This document shows positions 34,323-45,423 of a stretch of DNA of 64,000 nucleotides, one piece after another (position 1 is the first letter of the stretch; the number at the start of each line of letters is the position of its first letter). The notes beneath the pieces were generated by a model that saw nothing but the letters and a program-made list of their open reading frames with translations, did no database searches and was not told the DNA's origin. Made by a program: the position numbers and the translations under genes. This DNA comes from CAIWHR01 sp963846855 (GTDB lineage: Bacteria > Pseudomonadota > Gammaproteobacteria > Burkholderiales > Casimicrobiaceae), in NCBI GenBank assembly GCA_963846855.1, contig CAWJXK010000004.1, positions 558,001 to 622,000 on the forward strand, in the 5' to 3' direction.

Positions 34323-36164
34323 ATGGCATCCTTTTCCTCCACGACCGGCGGCACGCACCCCGGCGCCTCCACGGGCGCCTCGGTCGGCGCGGTGACGCCG
34401 CGGCGCGCCCGCTTCGACACACCCCTCCCGCTCGCCTGCGGGGCGAGCCTGCCGTCCTTCGAGCTCGCCTACGAGACGTACGGGACGCTTTCGGCGGCGC
34501 GCGACAACGCCGTGCTGGTCTGCCATGCGCTGAACGCCTCGCACCACGTGGCGGGCTTCTACGCCGACGATCCGGACAACGTCGGCTGGTGGGACAACAT
34601 GGTCGGGCCGGGCAAGCCGCTCGACACCGATCGATTTTTCGTCGTCGGCGTCAACAACCTCGGGAGCTGCTTCGGGTCGACCGGGCCGGTCACCCTCAAT
34701 CCGGCCACCGGAACGTCGTGGGGCGCGCAGTTTCCGCTGGTGACCGTCGAGGACTGGGTCGACGCGCAGGCGCGTCTCGCCGATTACCTGGGCATCGAGC
34801 AATGGGCCGCCGTGATGGGTGGGAGCCTCGGCGGGATGCAGGCGCTCGACTGGGCGATCCGCTACCCCGCCCGCCTGCGCCATGCGCTCGTGATCGCCGC
34901 GGCGCCAAACCTTTCCGCGCAGAACATCGCCTTCAACGAAGTCGCGCGCCAGGCGATCCTCGCCGATCCCGAGTTTCACGACGGAGATTTCGAGGCGCAT
35001 GGCACGAAGCCCCGCGGCGGCCTGCGCCTGGCACGCATGGTGGGCCACATCACCTACCTGTCCGATGAGCAGATGGAGGAGCGCTTCGGCCGCGATCTGC
35101 GCGACGGCCTCAAGTTCTCGTTCGCGCCGGAATTCCAGATCGAGTCCTACCTGCGCCACCAGGGTGAGAAATTCGCCGAGTACTACGATGCCAACACGTA
35201 TCTGCGCATCACCAAGGCGCTCGACTATTTCGATCCCGCGCTGGCGCAGGGGGGCGATCTCGCGCGCGCGCTCACGCCGGCGCAATGCAGGTTCCTGGTG
35301 GTCGCCTTCACGACTGACTGGCGTTTCGCGCCGGCGCGCTCGCGCGAGATCGTGAAGGCGCTGGTCGACGACGCGCGCGACGTGACGTATGCCGAGGTGG
35401 TCGCGCCGCACGGCCACGACGCATTCCTGCTCGACGATCCGCAGTATCTCGGGGTTGTCCGCGCGTATTACGAGCGGATTGCGAGCGAGCAGGCGCCGCT
35501 CGCGGCGGGCGGCGCGAACGCGGCGCCGCGTGCGCAGCCGGTGCGCACGGCGCCGCACTACGTTCCCTCCGCCGCGGCCGCGGCCGGACGCGCCGATTTT
35601 GCGACGATCGCGGGCTGGGTCGGCAAGGGCGCGCGCGTGCTCGACCTCGGTTGCGGCGACGGCAGCCTGCTCGCCTACCTCGCGCGCGAGCGCGGCGTCA
35701 CCGGATATGGTATCGAGATCGGCAACGCCGGCGTGCTCGCGAGCGTGCAGAACGGCATCAATGTGCTGCAGAGCGACCTCGAGTCCGGGCTCGCCGGCTT
35801 CGCCGACGCGTCCTTCGATTGCGTGATCCTGTCGCAGACACTGCAGGCGATGCACCGCACCGAAGCCATCGTCGCAGAAATGCTGCGCGTGGGGCGCGAC
35901 GCGATCGTGACCTTCCCCAATTTCGGCCACTGGACGCATCGGCTGCAGATCGTCCGGGGGCGCATGCCGGTGTCGACGGCGCTGCCCTACCAGTGGTACG
36001 ACACGCCCAACATCCACCTCTGCACGGTCGCCGACTTCGACGCGTTCCTCGCCGAGCGCGGCTATGCCGTCGAGAATCGGGTCGTGCTGGCCGGCGGGGC
36101 GCCGGTGAACGTGCTGCCGAACCTCCGCGGCGAGCTCGCGATTTATCGCTTCCGGCACCGGTAG
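34323..36164 (+). CDS. metX: MetX-MetW fusion: homoserine O-acyltransferase and MetW methyltransferase-like domain
   Basis: One 613-residue ORF holds two proteins usually encoded separately. Residues about 29-390 are MetX, an alpha/beta-hydrolase acylating homoserine: nucleophile Ser in MGGSLGGMQALDW, oxyanion segment CHALNASHHVAG, and the Asp and His near the end of that part (DWRF and PHGHDAFLLD). An Ala/Pro-rich linker (about 395-430) leads to MetW (about 431-613): SAM-binding VLDLGCGDGSLLAYL, then FDCVILSQTLQAM, FPNFGHW and the PYQWYDTPNIHLCTV tail. MetX and MetW are adjacent, often overlapping genes in Proteobacteria, and MetW supports MetX activity, so a fusion makes sense. No strong ribosome site precedes ATG 34323. 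A SAM-II riboswitch lies upstream. The linker argues against a sequencing artefact. Confidence 0.93.
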   Translation: MASFSSTTGGTHPGASTGASVGAVTPRRARFDTPLPLACGASLPSFELAYETYGTLSAARDNAVLVCHALNASHHVAGFYADDPDNVGWWDNMVGPGKPLDTDRFFVVGVNNLGSCFGSTGPVTLNPATGTSWGAQFPLVTVEDWVDAQARLADYLGIEQWAAVMGGSLGGMQALDWAIRYPARLRHALVIAAAPNLSAQNIAFNEVARQAILADPEFHDGDFEAHGTKPRGGLRLARMVGHITYLSDEQMEERFGRDLRDGLKFSFAPEFQIESYLRHQGEKFAEYYDANTYLRITKALDYFDPALAQGGDLARALTPAQCRFLVVAFTTDWRFAPARSREIVKALVDDARDVTYAEVVAPHGHDAFLLDDPQYLGVVRAYYERIASEQAPLAAGGANAAPRAQPVRTAPHYVPSAAAAAGRADFATIAGWVGKGARVLDLGCGDGSLLAYLARERGVTGYGIEIGNAGVLASVQNGINVLQSDLESGLAGFADASFDCVILSQTLQAMHRTEAIVAEMLRVGRDAIVTFPNFGHWTHRLQIVRGRMPVSTALPYQWYDTPNIHLCTVADFDAFLAERGYAVENRVVLAGGAPVNVLPNLRGELAIYRFRHR

Positions 36165-36173
36165 AATCCGCGG

Positions 36174-37457
36174 ATGACCGATCCGGCAATGCGCGCCGCG
36201 CCTGCGCAGGAGACCTGGCGCGAGGCGCTCATCAACCGGCGAATGCTGATCTGCGTGTTCACCGGGTTTTCGTCGGGACTTCCGCTCTATCTGCTCATCA
36301 ACCTGCTGCCGGCGTGGCTGCGCTCCGAGCACGTCGACCTCGTCTCGATCGGCCTGTTCGGGCTGATCCAGTTGCCGTTCACGTGGAAGTTCCTGTGGTC
36401 GCCGCTGATGGACCGCTTCGGGCTGCCCGTGCTCGGACGGCGGCGCGGATGGATGCTGGTGACGCAATTGCTTCTGCTGGGGTCGATCCCCCTGTTCGGA
36501 ACGCTGCGCCCCGCGTTCGACCTGTGGACGATCGCCTACCTCGCGACCGCGGTGGCGTTCTTCTCGGCGAGCCAGGACATCGTGCTCGACGCGTACCGCC
36601 GCGAAATCCTGCCGGATCCGGAGCTCGGTCTCGGCAGCGCAGTGCACGTCAACGCCTATCGGATCTCGAGCCTCGTCCCCGGCGCGCTGGCGCTGATCCT
36701 CGCCGACCTCCTGCCGTGGTCGAGCGTATTCGCCCTCACCGCGCTGTTCATGCTGCCCGGCATCGCGCTGACCCTCGCCGTCGCCGAGCCCGCGATCTCG
36801 AGGGCGGCGCCGAAGACTTTGCGCGAGGCGGTCACCGAGCCGTTCCGCGAATTCATCGCCCGCGCCGGATGGCGGGAAGCGCTGCTGGTGCTGCTGTTCA
36901 TCTTTCTCTACAAGCTCGGCGACAGCATGGCGACCGCGCTGGCGACGCCGTTCTACCTCGATCTCGGCTTCACCATGACGGACATTGGCGTGATCGCGAA
37001 GAACGCCGGGCTGTGGGCGAGCGTGATCGGCGCGATGCTGGGCGGACTCTGGATGGTGAAGATCGGAATCAACCGCGGGCTGTGGCTGTTCGGCGCGGTC
37101 CAGCTCGTCTCGATCTTCGGGTTTGCGTGGCTCGCGTGGGAGAACCGCGCCGACCGCCTGCTGCTGGCCGGCGTGATCGCGTTCGAGGCGCTGGGTGTCG
37201 GTCTCGGCACGGCCGCCTTCGTCGCCTACATCGCGCGGGCGACCGATCCCCGCTACACGGCGACCCAGTTCGCGCTGTTCACGAGCCTCGCGGCGCTGCC
37301 GCGGACCGTGGTCAACGCGTCGACCGGATGGATCGTCGAGCAGACGGGGTGGTTCGCGTTCTTCCTGCTCTGCGCCGCCCTGGCGCTGCCCGGGATGGCA
37401 TTACTCTTGCGTGTGGCTCCCTGGTTTGACCGTACCACCAAGGACGCAACGAGATGA
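36174..37457 (+). CDS. ampG: AmpG-type muropeptide MFS transporter
   Basis: A 427-residue inner-membrane MFS permease with 12 predicted helices. The N-terminal motif NRRMLICVFTGFSSGLPLYL, then WKFLWSPLMDRF and ASQDIVLDAYRREIL, are characteristic of AmpG, which imports anhydro-muropeptides for cell-wall recycling. AmpG paralogues can carry other cargo, so the substrate is inferred. It begins 10 bases after metXW and overlaps the next ORF by four bases (atga at 37454), so it is probably part of the same transcript. Confidence 0.87.
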   Translation: MTDPAMRAAPAQETWREALINRRMLICVFTGFSSGLPLYLLINLLPAWLRSEHVDLVSIGLFGLIQLPFTWKFLWSPLMDRFGLPVLGRRRGWMLVTQLLLLGSIPLFGTLRPAFDLWTIAYLATAVAFFSASQDIVLDAYRREILPDPELGLGSAVHVNAYRISSLVPGALALILADLLPWSSVFALTALFMLPGIALTLAVAEPAISRAAPKTLREAVTEPFREFIARAGWREALLVLLFIFLYKLGDSMATALATPFYLDLGFTMTDIGVIAKNAGLWASVIGAMLGGLWMVKIGINRGLWLFGAVQLVSIFGFAWLAWENRADRLLLAGVIAFEALGVGLGTAAFVAYIARATDPRYTATQFALFTSLAALPRTVVNASTGWIVEQTGWFAFFLLCAALALPGMALLLRVAPWFDRTTKDATR

Positions 37458-38212
37458 ACCACCACAAGTTCTCCGCGATCGCCCACCGCGATCACGACTA
37501 TTGCAATCCGATCTCCGCGGCGAAGATCGAGCGGCTGCTCGACCTCCTGCCGCTCGACGAGAACACCCGGGTGCTGGACCTGGGCTGCGGGCGGGCGGAG
37601 CTCGCGCTGCGGATCATCGAGCGGTTCGGCTCGAGCGTCGTCGCCGTCGACAATTCCTCGCCGATGCTCGACGCCGCCCGCGAGCGGGCCGAATGGACCG
37701 GCGCGCTGCACAAGCTGCATCTCGACGACATCGACATCCGCGAATTCCGGGCCGACCCCGAAACCTTTCACCTCACCGTGATGATGGGGGCGGGCGGCAT
37801 CGCCGGGGGCATGGCCGGGATCTGCAACGCGCTCAAGACCTGGACCAAAGGCGGCGGCTACGTGCTGATCGGCGAAGGCTACTGGCGTCAGCGGCCGCAT
37901 CCGGACTACATTGCGACGCTGGGCGGGCTCGACACTCAATATCTCGATCATCGCGGCAACGTCCAGGCCGGCGTCGATGCCGGGCTGATCCCGATGCACG
38001 CGGCCACCTCGTCGATGGACGAGTGGGACGAGTACGAATGGAAATATTGCCGCGCGATCGAGCGCTACGCCCGGGAGATGCCGGACGACCCGGACGTCCC
38101 GGCGATGCTGGAGCGCATCCGAAAATGGCGCGACGCGTACCTGCGCTGGGGCCGCGAAACGCTGGGATTCGCCGTCTACCTTTTCTATCGCCCGAGCCAT
38201 CAGGTCGGGTGA
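37454..38212 (+). CDS. Class I SAM-dependent methyltransferase
   Basis: A 252-residue cytoplasmic methyltransferase. The cofactor-binding motif I is TRVLDLGCGRAELALRII with the acidic ribose contact in VVAVDNSSPML; further on is GGGYVLIGEGYWRQRPHPDY, a motif shared by a family of small-molecule methyltransferases of unknown substrate. Its start overlaps the ampG stop, implying translational coupling. The C-terminal helical part (RYAREMPDDPDVPAMLERI) resembles others in this family. No substrate can be named. Confidence 0.85.
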   Translation: MNHHKFSAIAHRDHDYCNPISAAKIERLLDLLPLDENTRVLDLGCGRAELALRIIERFGSSVVAVDNSSPMLDAARERAEWTGALHKLHLDDIDIREFRADPETFHLTVMMGAGGIAGGMAGICNALKTWTKGGGYVLIGEGYWRQRPHPDYIATLGGLDTQYLDHRGNVQAGVDAGLIPMHAATSSMDEWDEYEWKYCRAIERYAREMPDDPDVPAMLERIRKWRDAYLRWGRETLGFAVYLFYRPSHQVG

Positions 38213-38221
38213 CGCGACGGC

Positions 38222-38647
38222 GTGACGGGCGCGGGATATTCGGGCACTCCGCTCCATCGCAAACTCGGTCTGGCGCCCGGCCACCGCGTGTACGCCGTGG
38301 GCGCGCCCGGGCATCTGGCCACGCTCCTTGCCGGCGCTCCGCCCGATCTCGCATGGCTGCCGCGACTCGCGGCATTCGATGTCGCGTTGATCTTCGTGAC
38401 CGGGATGCGCGCGCTCGAGCGCGACTTCAAGCACGTGGTGGGTAAGCTCCCCGACACCGGCGCGATCTGGGTTGCGTGGCCGAAGAAGACGTCCGGCGTG
38501 GCGACCGATCTTTCGGAGAATGTCGTCCGCGACATCGGGCTCGCCTTCGGCGTCGTCGACGTCAAAGTCTGCGCGATCGACGCGACGTGGTCGGGCCTCA
38601 AGTTCGTGCGGCGGCGGCGCGACCGGGCTCCCTCGACGAAATCCTGA
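38222..38647 (+). CDS. DUF3052 family protein
   Basis: A 141-residue protein of the DUF3052 family, seen in the pattern SGTPLHRKLGLAPGHRVYAV, then DVALIFVTGMRALERDF and GAIWVAWPKKTSGVATDLSE, ending KVCAIDATWSGLKFVRRR. It is a soluble alpha/beta fold of unknown function. GTG 38222 begins 10 bases after the preceding methyltransferase and is the only start that keeps the family N-terminus. It ends the plus-strand run begun at metXW. Confidence 0.85.
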   Translation: MTGAGYSGTPLHRKLGLAPGHRVYAVGAPGHLATLLAGAPPDLAWLPRLAAFDVALIFVTGMRALERDFKHVVGKLPDTGAIWVAWPKKTSGVATDLSENVVRDIGLAFGVVDVKVCAIDATWSGLKFVRRRRDRAPSTKS

Positions 38648-38683
38648 TTCGCCGCGCGCTCCGGGAGAACCGGCGCGCCGGGG

Positions 38684-40618
<1,935 letters not shown>

Positions 40619-40672
40619 GGTGAGTTGCTGACGAGCGGGCGAGCAACGAAGCAGATCGGACCCGCAGCAGCG

Positions 40673-41452
40673 CTACACCGTCAGTTCGTAGTCGTAGTCG
40701 ATGATGAGGGGCGCATGGTCGGAGAAGCGCCGGTTCTTGTAGATCGCCGCCGCGCGCGCCTTCGCGGCGATCCCCGGCGTCGCGATCTGGTAATCGATCC
40801 GCCATCCGACGTTCTTCGCCCACGACTCGCCGCGATTCGACCACCACGTGTACTGCTCGGGCCGTGGATCGACGCGCCGGAACACGTCGACGAATCCGAG
40901 CTCGTCGAACACGTGCGTGAGCCACGCGCGCTCCTCGGGCAGGAACCCCGAATTCTTCTGGTTGCTGCGCCAGTTCCGAAGATCGATCGGCTGGTGCGCG
41001 ATGTTCCAGTCGCCGCACAGGATGATCTCGCGGCCGCATCCACGCAGTTGCGCGAGGTGGGGAAGAAAGGCTTCGAGAAAGCGGAACTTCGAGGCCTGCC
41101 GGTGCGGGCCGCTCGAGCCCGACGGCAGATACAGGCTGATGATCGTGAGTCCGGCGAAATGCGCCTCGACGTAGCGCCCCTCGGCGTCGAATTCCGGATG
41201 CCCGAATCCCGTGGCGAAGCGGGCGTCGGGCTTGGCATACAGCGCGACGCCCGCGTAGCCCTTGCGCTCGGCCGGCGCGAACGCGGCGTTGGCCCGGCGT
41301 GGCGCGCGCATCGCCCGCGGAATGTCGTCGTGCGCGGCCTTGATCTCCTGCAGGCAGACGACGTCCCACGGCTCGGCGCGCACGAGCCAGCGCGCGAGCC
41401 CGCGCCGCTCGGCGGAGCGGATGCCGTTGACGTTGAGGGTGATGACGCGCAC
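40673..41452 (-). CDS. xth: Exodeoxyribonuclease III (AP endonuclease)
   Basis: A 259-residue Mg-dependent DNA-repair nuclease of the exonuclease III / EndoIV-like EEP fold: 3'-5' exonuclease and AP-site cleavage. Motifs: RVITLNVNGIRSAERRG, VVCLQEIKA (catalytic Glu), YLPSGSSGPHR, CGDWNIAHQPID (Asp, Asn) and the C-terminal RFSDHAPLIIDYD (Asp-His). GTG 41452 is chosen: a gga lies upstream and it gives the usual N-terminus; ATG 41479 is an alternative adding nine residues without a clear ribosome site. It is divergent from pyrE. Confidence 0.93.
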   Translation of the reverse strand: MRVITLNVNGIRSAERRGLARWLVRAEPWDVVCLQEIKAAHDDIPRAMRAPRRANAAFAPAERKGYAGVALYAKPDARFATGFGHPEFDAEGRYVEAHFAGLTIISLYLPSGSSGPHRQASKFRFLEAFLPHLAQLRGCGREIILCGDWNIAHQPIDLRNWRSNQKNSGFLPEERAWLTHVFDELGFVDVFRRVDPRPEQYTWWSNRGESWAKNVGWRIDYQIATPGIAAKARAAAIYKNRRFSDHAPLIIDYDYELTV

Positions 41453-41545
41453 AGGGAATTCCGGTCGAGCGGGATGCATGGGCGAAAGGCGACGACCGGC
41501 GAGTTTACACGCGCGCGCGATCGCGCCCGGCTGCTCCCCGCCGCG

Positions 41546-41551
41546 TATAAT
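41546..41551 (+). promoter_or_regulatory. Consensus -10 box upstream of pyrE
   Basis: A perfect tataat at 41546-41551 lies 27 bases before the pyrE ATG. The -35 region is not close to consensus, so expression may need an activator or be modest. Confidence 0.5.
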
Positions 41552-41578
41552 CCGGACCAGTCACAAGAGGCGTCCGTC

Positions 41579-42235
41579 ATGCACGATTTCCGCCGGGAAT
41601 TCCTGCGTTTCGCCATGGCACGCGGCGTGCTGAAGTTCGGCCAATTCACCACCAAGGCCGGGCGCGAGACTCCATACTTCTTCAATGCAGGATTGTTCGC
41701 GGACGGCGACAGCCTCCGCCAGCTCGGCAGGTTCTACGCCGATGCGTGGCAGGCGTCGGGCCTGCCCTGCGACCAGCTGTTCGGACCGGCGTACAAGGGC
41801 ATCACCCTGGCGGCGGCGATGGCCATTGCGCTTGCCGAAAAAGGGCACAATCTGCCGTTCAGTTACAACCGCAAGGAAGCCAAGGACCACGGCGAAGGCG
41901 GGGTCGTCGTGGGCGCTCCGCTCTCGGGCCGGGTGCTGATCGTCGACGACGTGATCACGGACGGGGGCGCCAAGCGCGAGTCGATCGAGTTGATCCGGAC
42001 CCACGGCGCGACGCCCGCCGGCGTCGTCATCGGCTTCGACCGGATGGAACGCGGCAAGGGCGCGACGTCGGCGGTGGAAGAGCTGGAACGGGATTTCGGG
42101 GTCGAGGTCGTGGCGGTCGCGACGCTCGATCATCTCCAGGCGCTGCTTGCGGAAGACGCGGGGCTGGCGGCGGAAGCGGCGAGGGTGGCGGCGTACCGGG
42201 AACGGTACGGCGCCGTGCGCGTGGCGGTGGAATAG
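41579..42235 (+). CDS. pyrE: Orotate phosphoribosyltransferase
   Basis: A 218-residue cytoplasmic enzyme making orotidine 5'-monophosphate from orotate and PRPP in pyrimidine synthesis. The PRPP-binding signature VLIVDDVITDGGAK is intact, as are the FGPAYKGITLAAAMA segment and the catalytic loop SYNRKEAKDHGEGG. The ATG at 41579 starts MHDFRREFLRFAMARGVLKF, the normal family leader, and length is typical. No other pyr gene is adjacent. Confidence 0.97.
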   Translation: MHDFRREFLRFAMARGVLKFGQFTTKAGRETPYFFNAGLFADGDSLRQLGRFYADAWQASGLPCDQLFGPAYKGITLAAAMAIALAEKGHNLPFSYNRKEAKDHGEGGVVVGAPLSGRVLIVDDVITDGGAKRESIELIRTHGATPAGVVIGFDRMERGKGATSAVEELERDFGVEVVAVATLDHLQALLAEDAGLAAEAARVAAYRERYGAVRVAVE

Positions 42236-42330
42236 ATCAGCGTTACGGTCGCATGCTTGGGGTCATCCCGGGTGCGGCCGGGCCGTCGGGTTGCGCGGGA
42301 CGTCCAATACCTGATCGAACGGGAGTGGCG

Positions 42331-43047
42331 ATGCGGCGATGCGAGGAGGTCGTGGCGGTCGGCGGAGCAGCGCGCGGGAGCGCGGCGCTCGCGATATTTG
42401 CGCTGGCCGCGCTGGCCACCCATGCCGGCAGCACCCACGCGGCGCTCTACAAGTGGGTCGATGAGCACGGTGAGGTCCATTACTCCGACAAGGTCCCGGC
42501 GGAAGCCGTCAACAAAGGCAACGTCGAGCTCAACAAGCAGGCGATCCCGATCAAGAAGACCGAGCCGGCGCCCACCCCCGAGCAGCTGAAGGCGAAGGCT
42601 GCCGAGGACGAACGGCAGCGCCAGGCGGCGAAACAGCAGGAGGAAATCAGCCGGCGCGACCGCGCACTCCTCGCGTCATACACAAGCGAGAATGAAATCG
42701 ATCTTGCGCGTGCACGGGCGATGCAGACGATCGACAACGTGCTGCAGTCGACGCAGGCCTACATGGCCCAGCTCGTGAAGCGCAGGGACGGCCTGCTCGC
42801 GAAGAAGGCCGCAGCCGGCGACAAGGTGCCGGTCAACGTCGAACACGAGCTCGAGATGCTGAACGGAGAAATCGAGCGCCAGGGCGATCTCATGGCGCAG
42901 AAGAAGCGCGAGGCCGCGACGGTGACCGCCAAGTACGACAAGGACAAGCAGCGCTGGCACGAGCTCGTCGCCGCGAAGGCAGCCACGGCCGAGCCCATGA
43001 TGGTCACGCAGCCGGAGGACTATCCCGGCGCGAGCAAGAAGAAATAG
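42331..43047 (+). CDS. DUF4124 domain protein with long coiled coil
   Basis: A 238-residue exported protein. A signal peptide spans about residues 1-38 (ending STHAALYK), followed by the DUF4124 motif YKWVDEHGEVHYSDKVP (about 38-56) and a long charged helical region (about 80-215: QLKAKAAEDERQRQAAKQQE and onward) typical of coiled coils. Start ATG 42331 has a good gggag ribosome site. DUF4124 is found in many envelope proteins of Gamma- and Betaproteobacteria, function unclear. It lies between pyrE and ettA and ends near a terminator. Confidence 0.85.
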   Translation: MRRCEEVVAVGGAARGSAALAIFALAALATHAGSTHAALYKWVDEHGEVHYSDKVPAEAVNKGNVELNKQAIPIKKTEPAPTPEQLKAKAAEDERQRQAAKQQEEISRRDRALLASYTSENEIDLARARAMQTIDNVLQSTQAYMAQLVKRRDGLLAKKAAAGDKVPVNVEHELEMLNGEIERQGDLMAQKKREAATVTAKYDKDKQRWHELVAAKAATAEPMMVTQPEDYPGASKKK

Positions 43048-43070
43048 CGCCGCGCGGCGCGCTCCCGGCA

Positions 43071-43101
43071 GGGCGGTCCTCGCATTCGCGGGCCGCCCTT
43101 G
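43071..43101 (+). terminator. Probable terminator after the DUF4124 gene
   Basis: A gggcgg (43071-43076) / ccgccc (43093-43098) stem with an internal GC-rich part is followed by the short T-rich ttgt. It separates the DUF4124 gene from ettA. The weak T-tract lowers confidence. Confidence 0.5.
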
Positions 43102-43194
43102 TCGTTCGTGGCGTTCGCTGCGCGCTGCCGGCGCGCGACCTCCGACTTTGCGATAATAACGGGTTTTCCACCCGCACCAGGTCCGAGCGCAACG

Positions 43195-44860
43195 ATGGCC
43201 CAATACGTTTACACGATGAACCGCGTGGGCAAGATCGTCCCGCCCAAGCGGCAGATCCTGAAGGACATCTCGCTTTCGTTTTTTCCCGGCGCGAAGATCG
43301 GCGTGCTCGGCGTGAACGGCTCCGGCAAGTCGAGCCTGCTGCGCATCATGGCGGGGGTCGACCGCGAGATCGAAGGCGAGGCGGTGCCGATGCCCGGGCT
43401 CAAGATCGGCTTCCTGCCGCAGGAGCCGGTGCTCGATCCCGCCCAGTCCGTGCGCGAGGCGGTGGAGGAAGGGATGAGCGATGTCCTCGGCGCGCAGAAG
43501 CGCCTCGACGAGGTCTACGCGGCGTATGCCGACGAAGACGCCGATTTCGACGCGCTCGCCGCCGAGCAGGCGAAGCTCGAGGCGATCATCGCGACGTCGG
43601 GCGCAGGCTCCGACGTGCAGATGGAGATCGCCGCCGACGCGCTGCGCCTGCCGCCGTGGGACGCGAAGATCGCGACGCTTGTCGGGCGGCGAGAAGCGCC
43701 GCGTCGCGCTGTGCCGGCTGCTGCTGTCGAAGCCCGACATGCTGCTGCTGGACGAGCCGACCAACCACCTCGACGCCGAGAGCGTGGACTGGCTGGAGCA
43801 ATTCCTGCAGAAGTTCCCGGGCACCGTCGTCGCCGTCACGCACGACCGCTATTTCCTCGACAACGCGGCCGAGTGGATCCTCGAGCTCGATCGCGGCTCC
43901 GGCATTCCGTGGAAGGGCAACTACAGCTCGTGGCTGGAGCAGAAGGAGCAGCGCCTCGAGATCGAGGGCAAGCAGGAGGCCGCGCGCATCAAGGCGATGA
44001 AGCAGGAGCTCGAGTGGGTCCGGCAGAATCCCAAGGGCCGGCAGGCGAAGAGCAAGGCGCGCATCTCGCGCTTCAACGAGCTCGCGTCCTACGAGCACCA
44101 GCAGCGCAACGAGACCTCGGAGATCTTCATCCCGGTCGCCGAGCGGCTCGGCAACGAGGTGATCGAGTTCAAGGGCGTGTCGAAGGGCTACGGCGACCGG
44201 CTGCTGATCGACGATCTGTCGTTCAAGGTCCCGCCTGGCGCGATCGTCGGCGTGATCGGCCCCAACGGCGCGGGGAAGACGACGCTGTTCAAGCTCATCA
44301 CCGGCAAGGAGAAGCCCGAGTCGGGCGAGGTCGTCATCGGGCACACGGCGCAGATCGCCGTCGTCGACCAGACGCGCGAGGCGCTGCCGAACGACAAGAC
44401 CGCGTGGGAAGCGATTTCCAACGGGCAGGACATCCTCACCGTCGGCCGGTTCGAGATGCCGTCGCGCGCCTACCTCGGCCGCTTCAACTTCAAGGGGCCG
44501 GACCAGCAGAAGAACGTGGGCCAGCTGTCAGGCGGCGAGCGCGGCCGGCTGCACCTCGCGGCGACGCTGCTCAAGGGCGGCAACGTGCTGCTGCTCGACG
44601 AGCCCTCGAACGATCTCGACGTCGAGACGCTGCGCGCGCTGGAGGAGGCGCTGCTCGAGTTCGCGGGCAGCGTGCTCGTGATCTCGCACGATCGCTGGTT
44701 CCTCGACCGGATCGCGACGCACATCCTCTCCGCCGAGGACGACTCGAAGTGGGTGTTCTTCCCCGGCAACTACCACGAGTACGAGGAAGACAAGAGGAAG
44801 CGTCTGGGCGAGGAAGGCGCGCGCCCGCATCGCCCGCGCTACAAGCCGCTGATGCATTGA
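43195..44860 (+). pseudogene. ettA: Energy-dependent translational throttle protein EttA, one frameshift
   Basis: Ribosome-bound ABC-F ATPase that gates entry into elongation according to the ATP/ADP ratio. The first frame (ATG 43195, MAQYVYTMNRVGKIV) carries Walker A GVNGSGKSSLLRIMAG; the second carries the signature LSGGEKRRVALCRLLL and Walker B LLLDEPTNHLDAESVDWLE, then domain 2 with GPNGAGKTTLFKLITG, LSGGERGRLHLA and LLLDEPSNDLDVETLRAL. The break is at about 43680: reading gacgctt-tcgggcggc would give ATLSGGEK, so one base (a G) looks inserted. Correcting it gives 554 residues, the normal EttA length. I read this as a sequencing error in an intact essential-type gene. Confidence 0.88.
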
Positions 44861-44893
44861 GGCTGTGAGCGGGGTTGGTGACCCGCATCGCCA

Positions 44894-45180
44894 TCACCGG
44901 ACAGCGGACGGTTTCCAACAAAGGCTATCGTTCGTCCGGACCGAGATCTCGACCCGGCGCCCACCGCGAGCGCATATTTCTCGACGGTGCCCAACGTGGG
45001 GCGGGTGCGCGAACCGCTTTCGAGCCGCGAGATAACGCTCTTGGTGGTCCATTCGCGCGGCGACTTCCTCCTGCGTCATGGCCGCGGCTCTGCGCGCGGC
45101 CACTAGATCGGCCACCAGTAGTTGCAACGTGCGATCCGCTGCGAGCGCGTGCGAGCGGCGAGTCGCCCGCCGGCCTTTCG
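44894..45180 (-). pseudogene. XRE-family helix-turn-helix regulator, frameshifted
   Basis: On the minus strand LVADLVAARRAAAMTQEEVA continues, after a frame change, as TTKSVISRLESGSRTRPTLG, then TVEKYALAVGA and, after a second change, VEISVRTNDSLCWKP to a TGA at 44894. This is the classic XRE/HipB-like DNA-binding helix-turn-helix of HigA-type antitoxins. No partner toxin gene is recognisable between it and gatB (45181-45423). The start is unresolved and the indels fall in an area where gatB is broken too, so it may be intact in the real genome. Probably an orphan regulator or antitoxin. Confidence 0.5.
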
Positions 45181-45423
45181 TCAGAACGCCAGGTTCCTGT
45201 CCAGGAGATGAGAACGCTCGTACATTGGCCGCGGAGGTTGAGGGGTCGTTCGCAATAATGCTAACTCCGACGAGCGGAGACGCCCATCGACCGTTCGGCG
45301 TAACCTGCGCCCGATTTACCGCGCCTGCGTTCGACTTTGCGCGCCGAACGCAGTGCGCATCTTTGCTAACTGCCGGTCTTCGACGTTCGATTAGCACGGC
45401 GAACCGATGTCCGAGCACGAGAG
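45181..45423. other. Gap between XRE regulator and gatB
   Basis: About 240 bases of lower GC content than the neighbours. No translated frame shows a recognisable product; the missing 5' end of the XRE gene or a small partner gene could lie here if indels were corrected. Confidence 0.3.

Noticed and set aside
34272..36647. A 791-codon minus-strand frame opposite metXW
   Set aside because: It is antisense to recognisable MetX and MetW motifs and has no domain of its own.
43680..43690. Programmed frameshift in ettA
   Set aside because: No slippery heptamer or downstream pseudoknot was recognised, and EttA is not known to use recoding; one inserted base is simpler.
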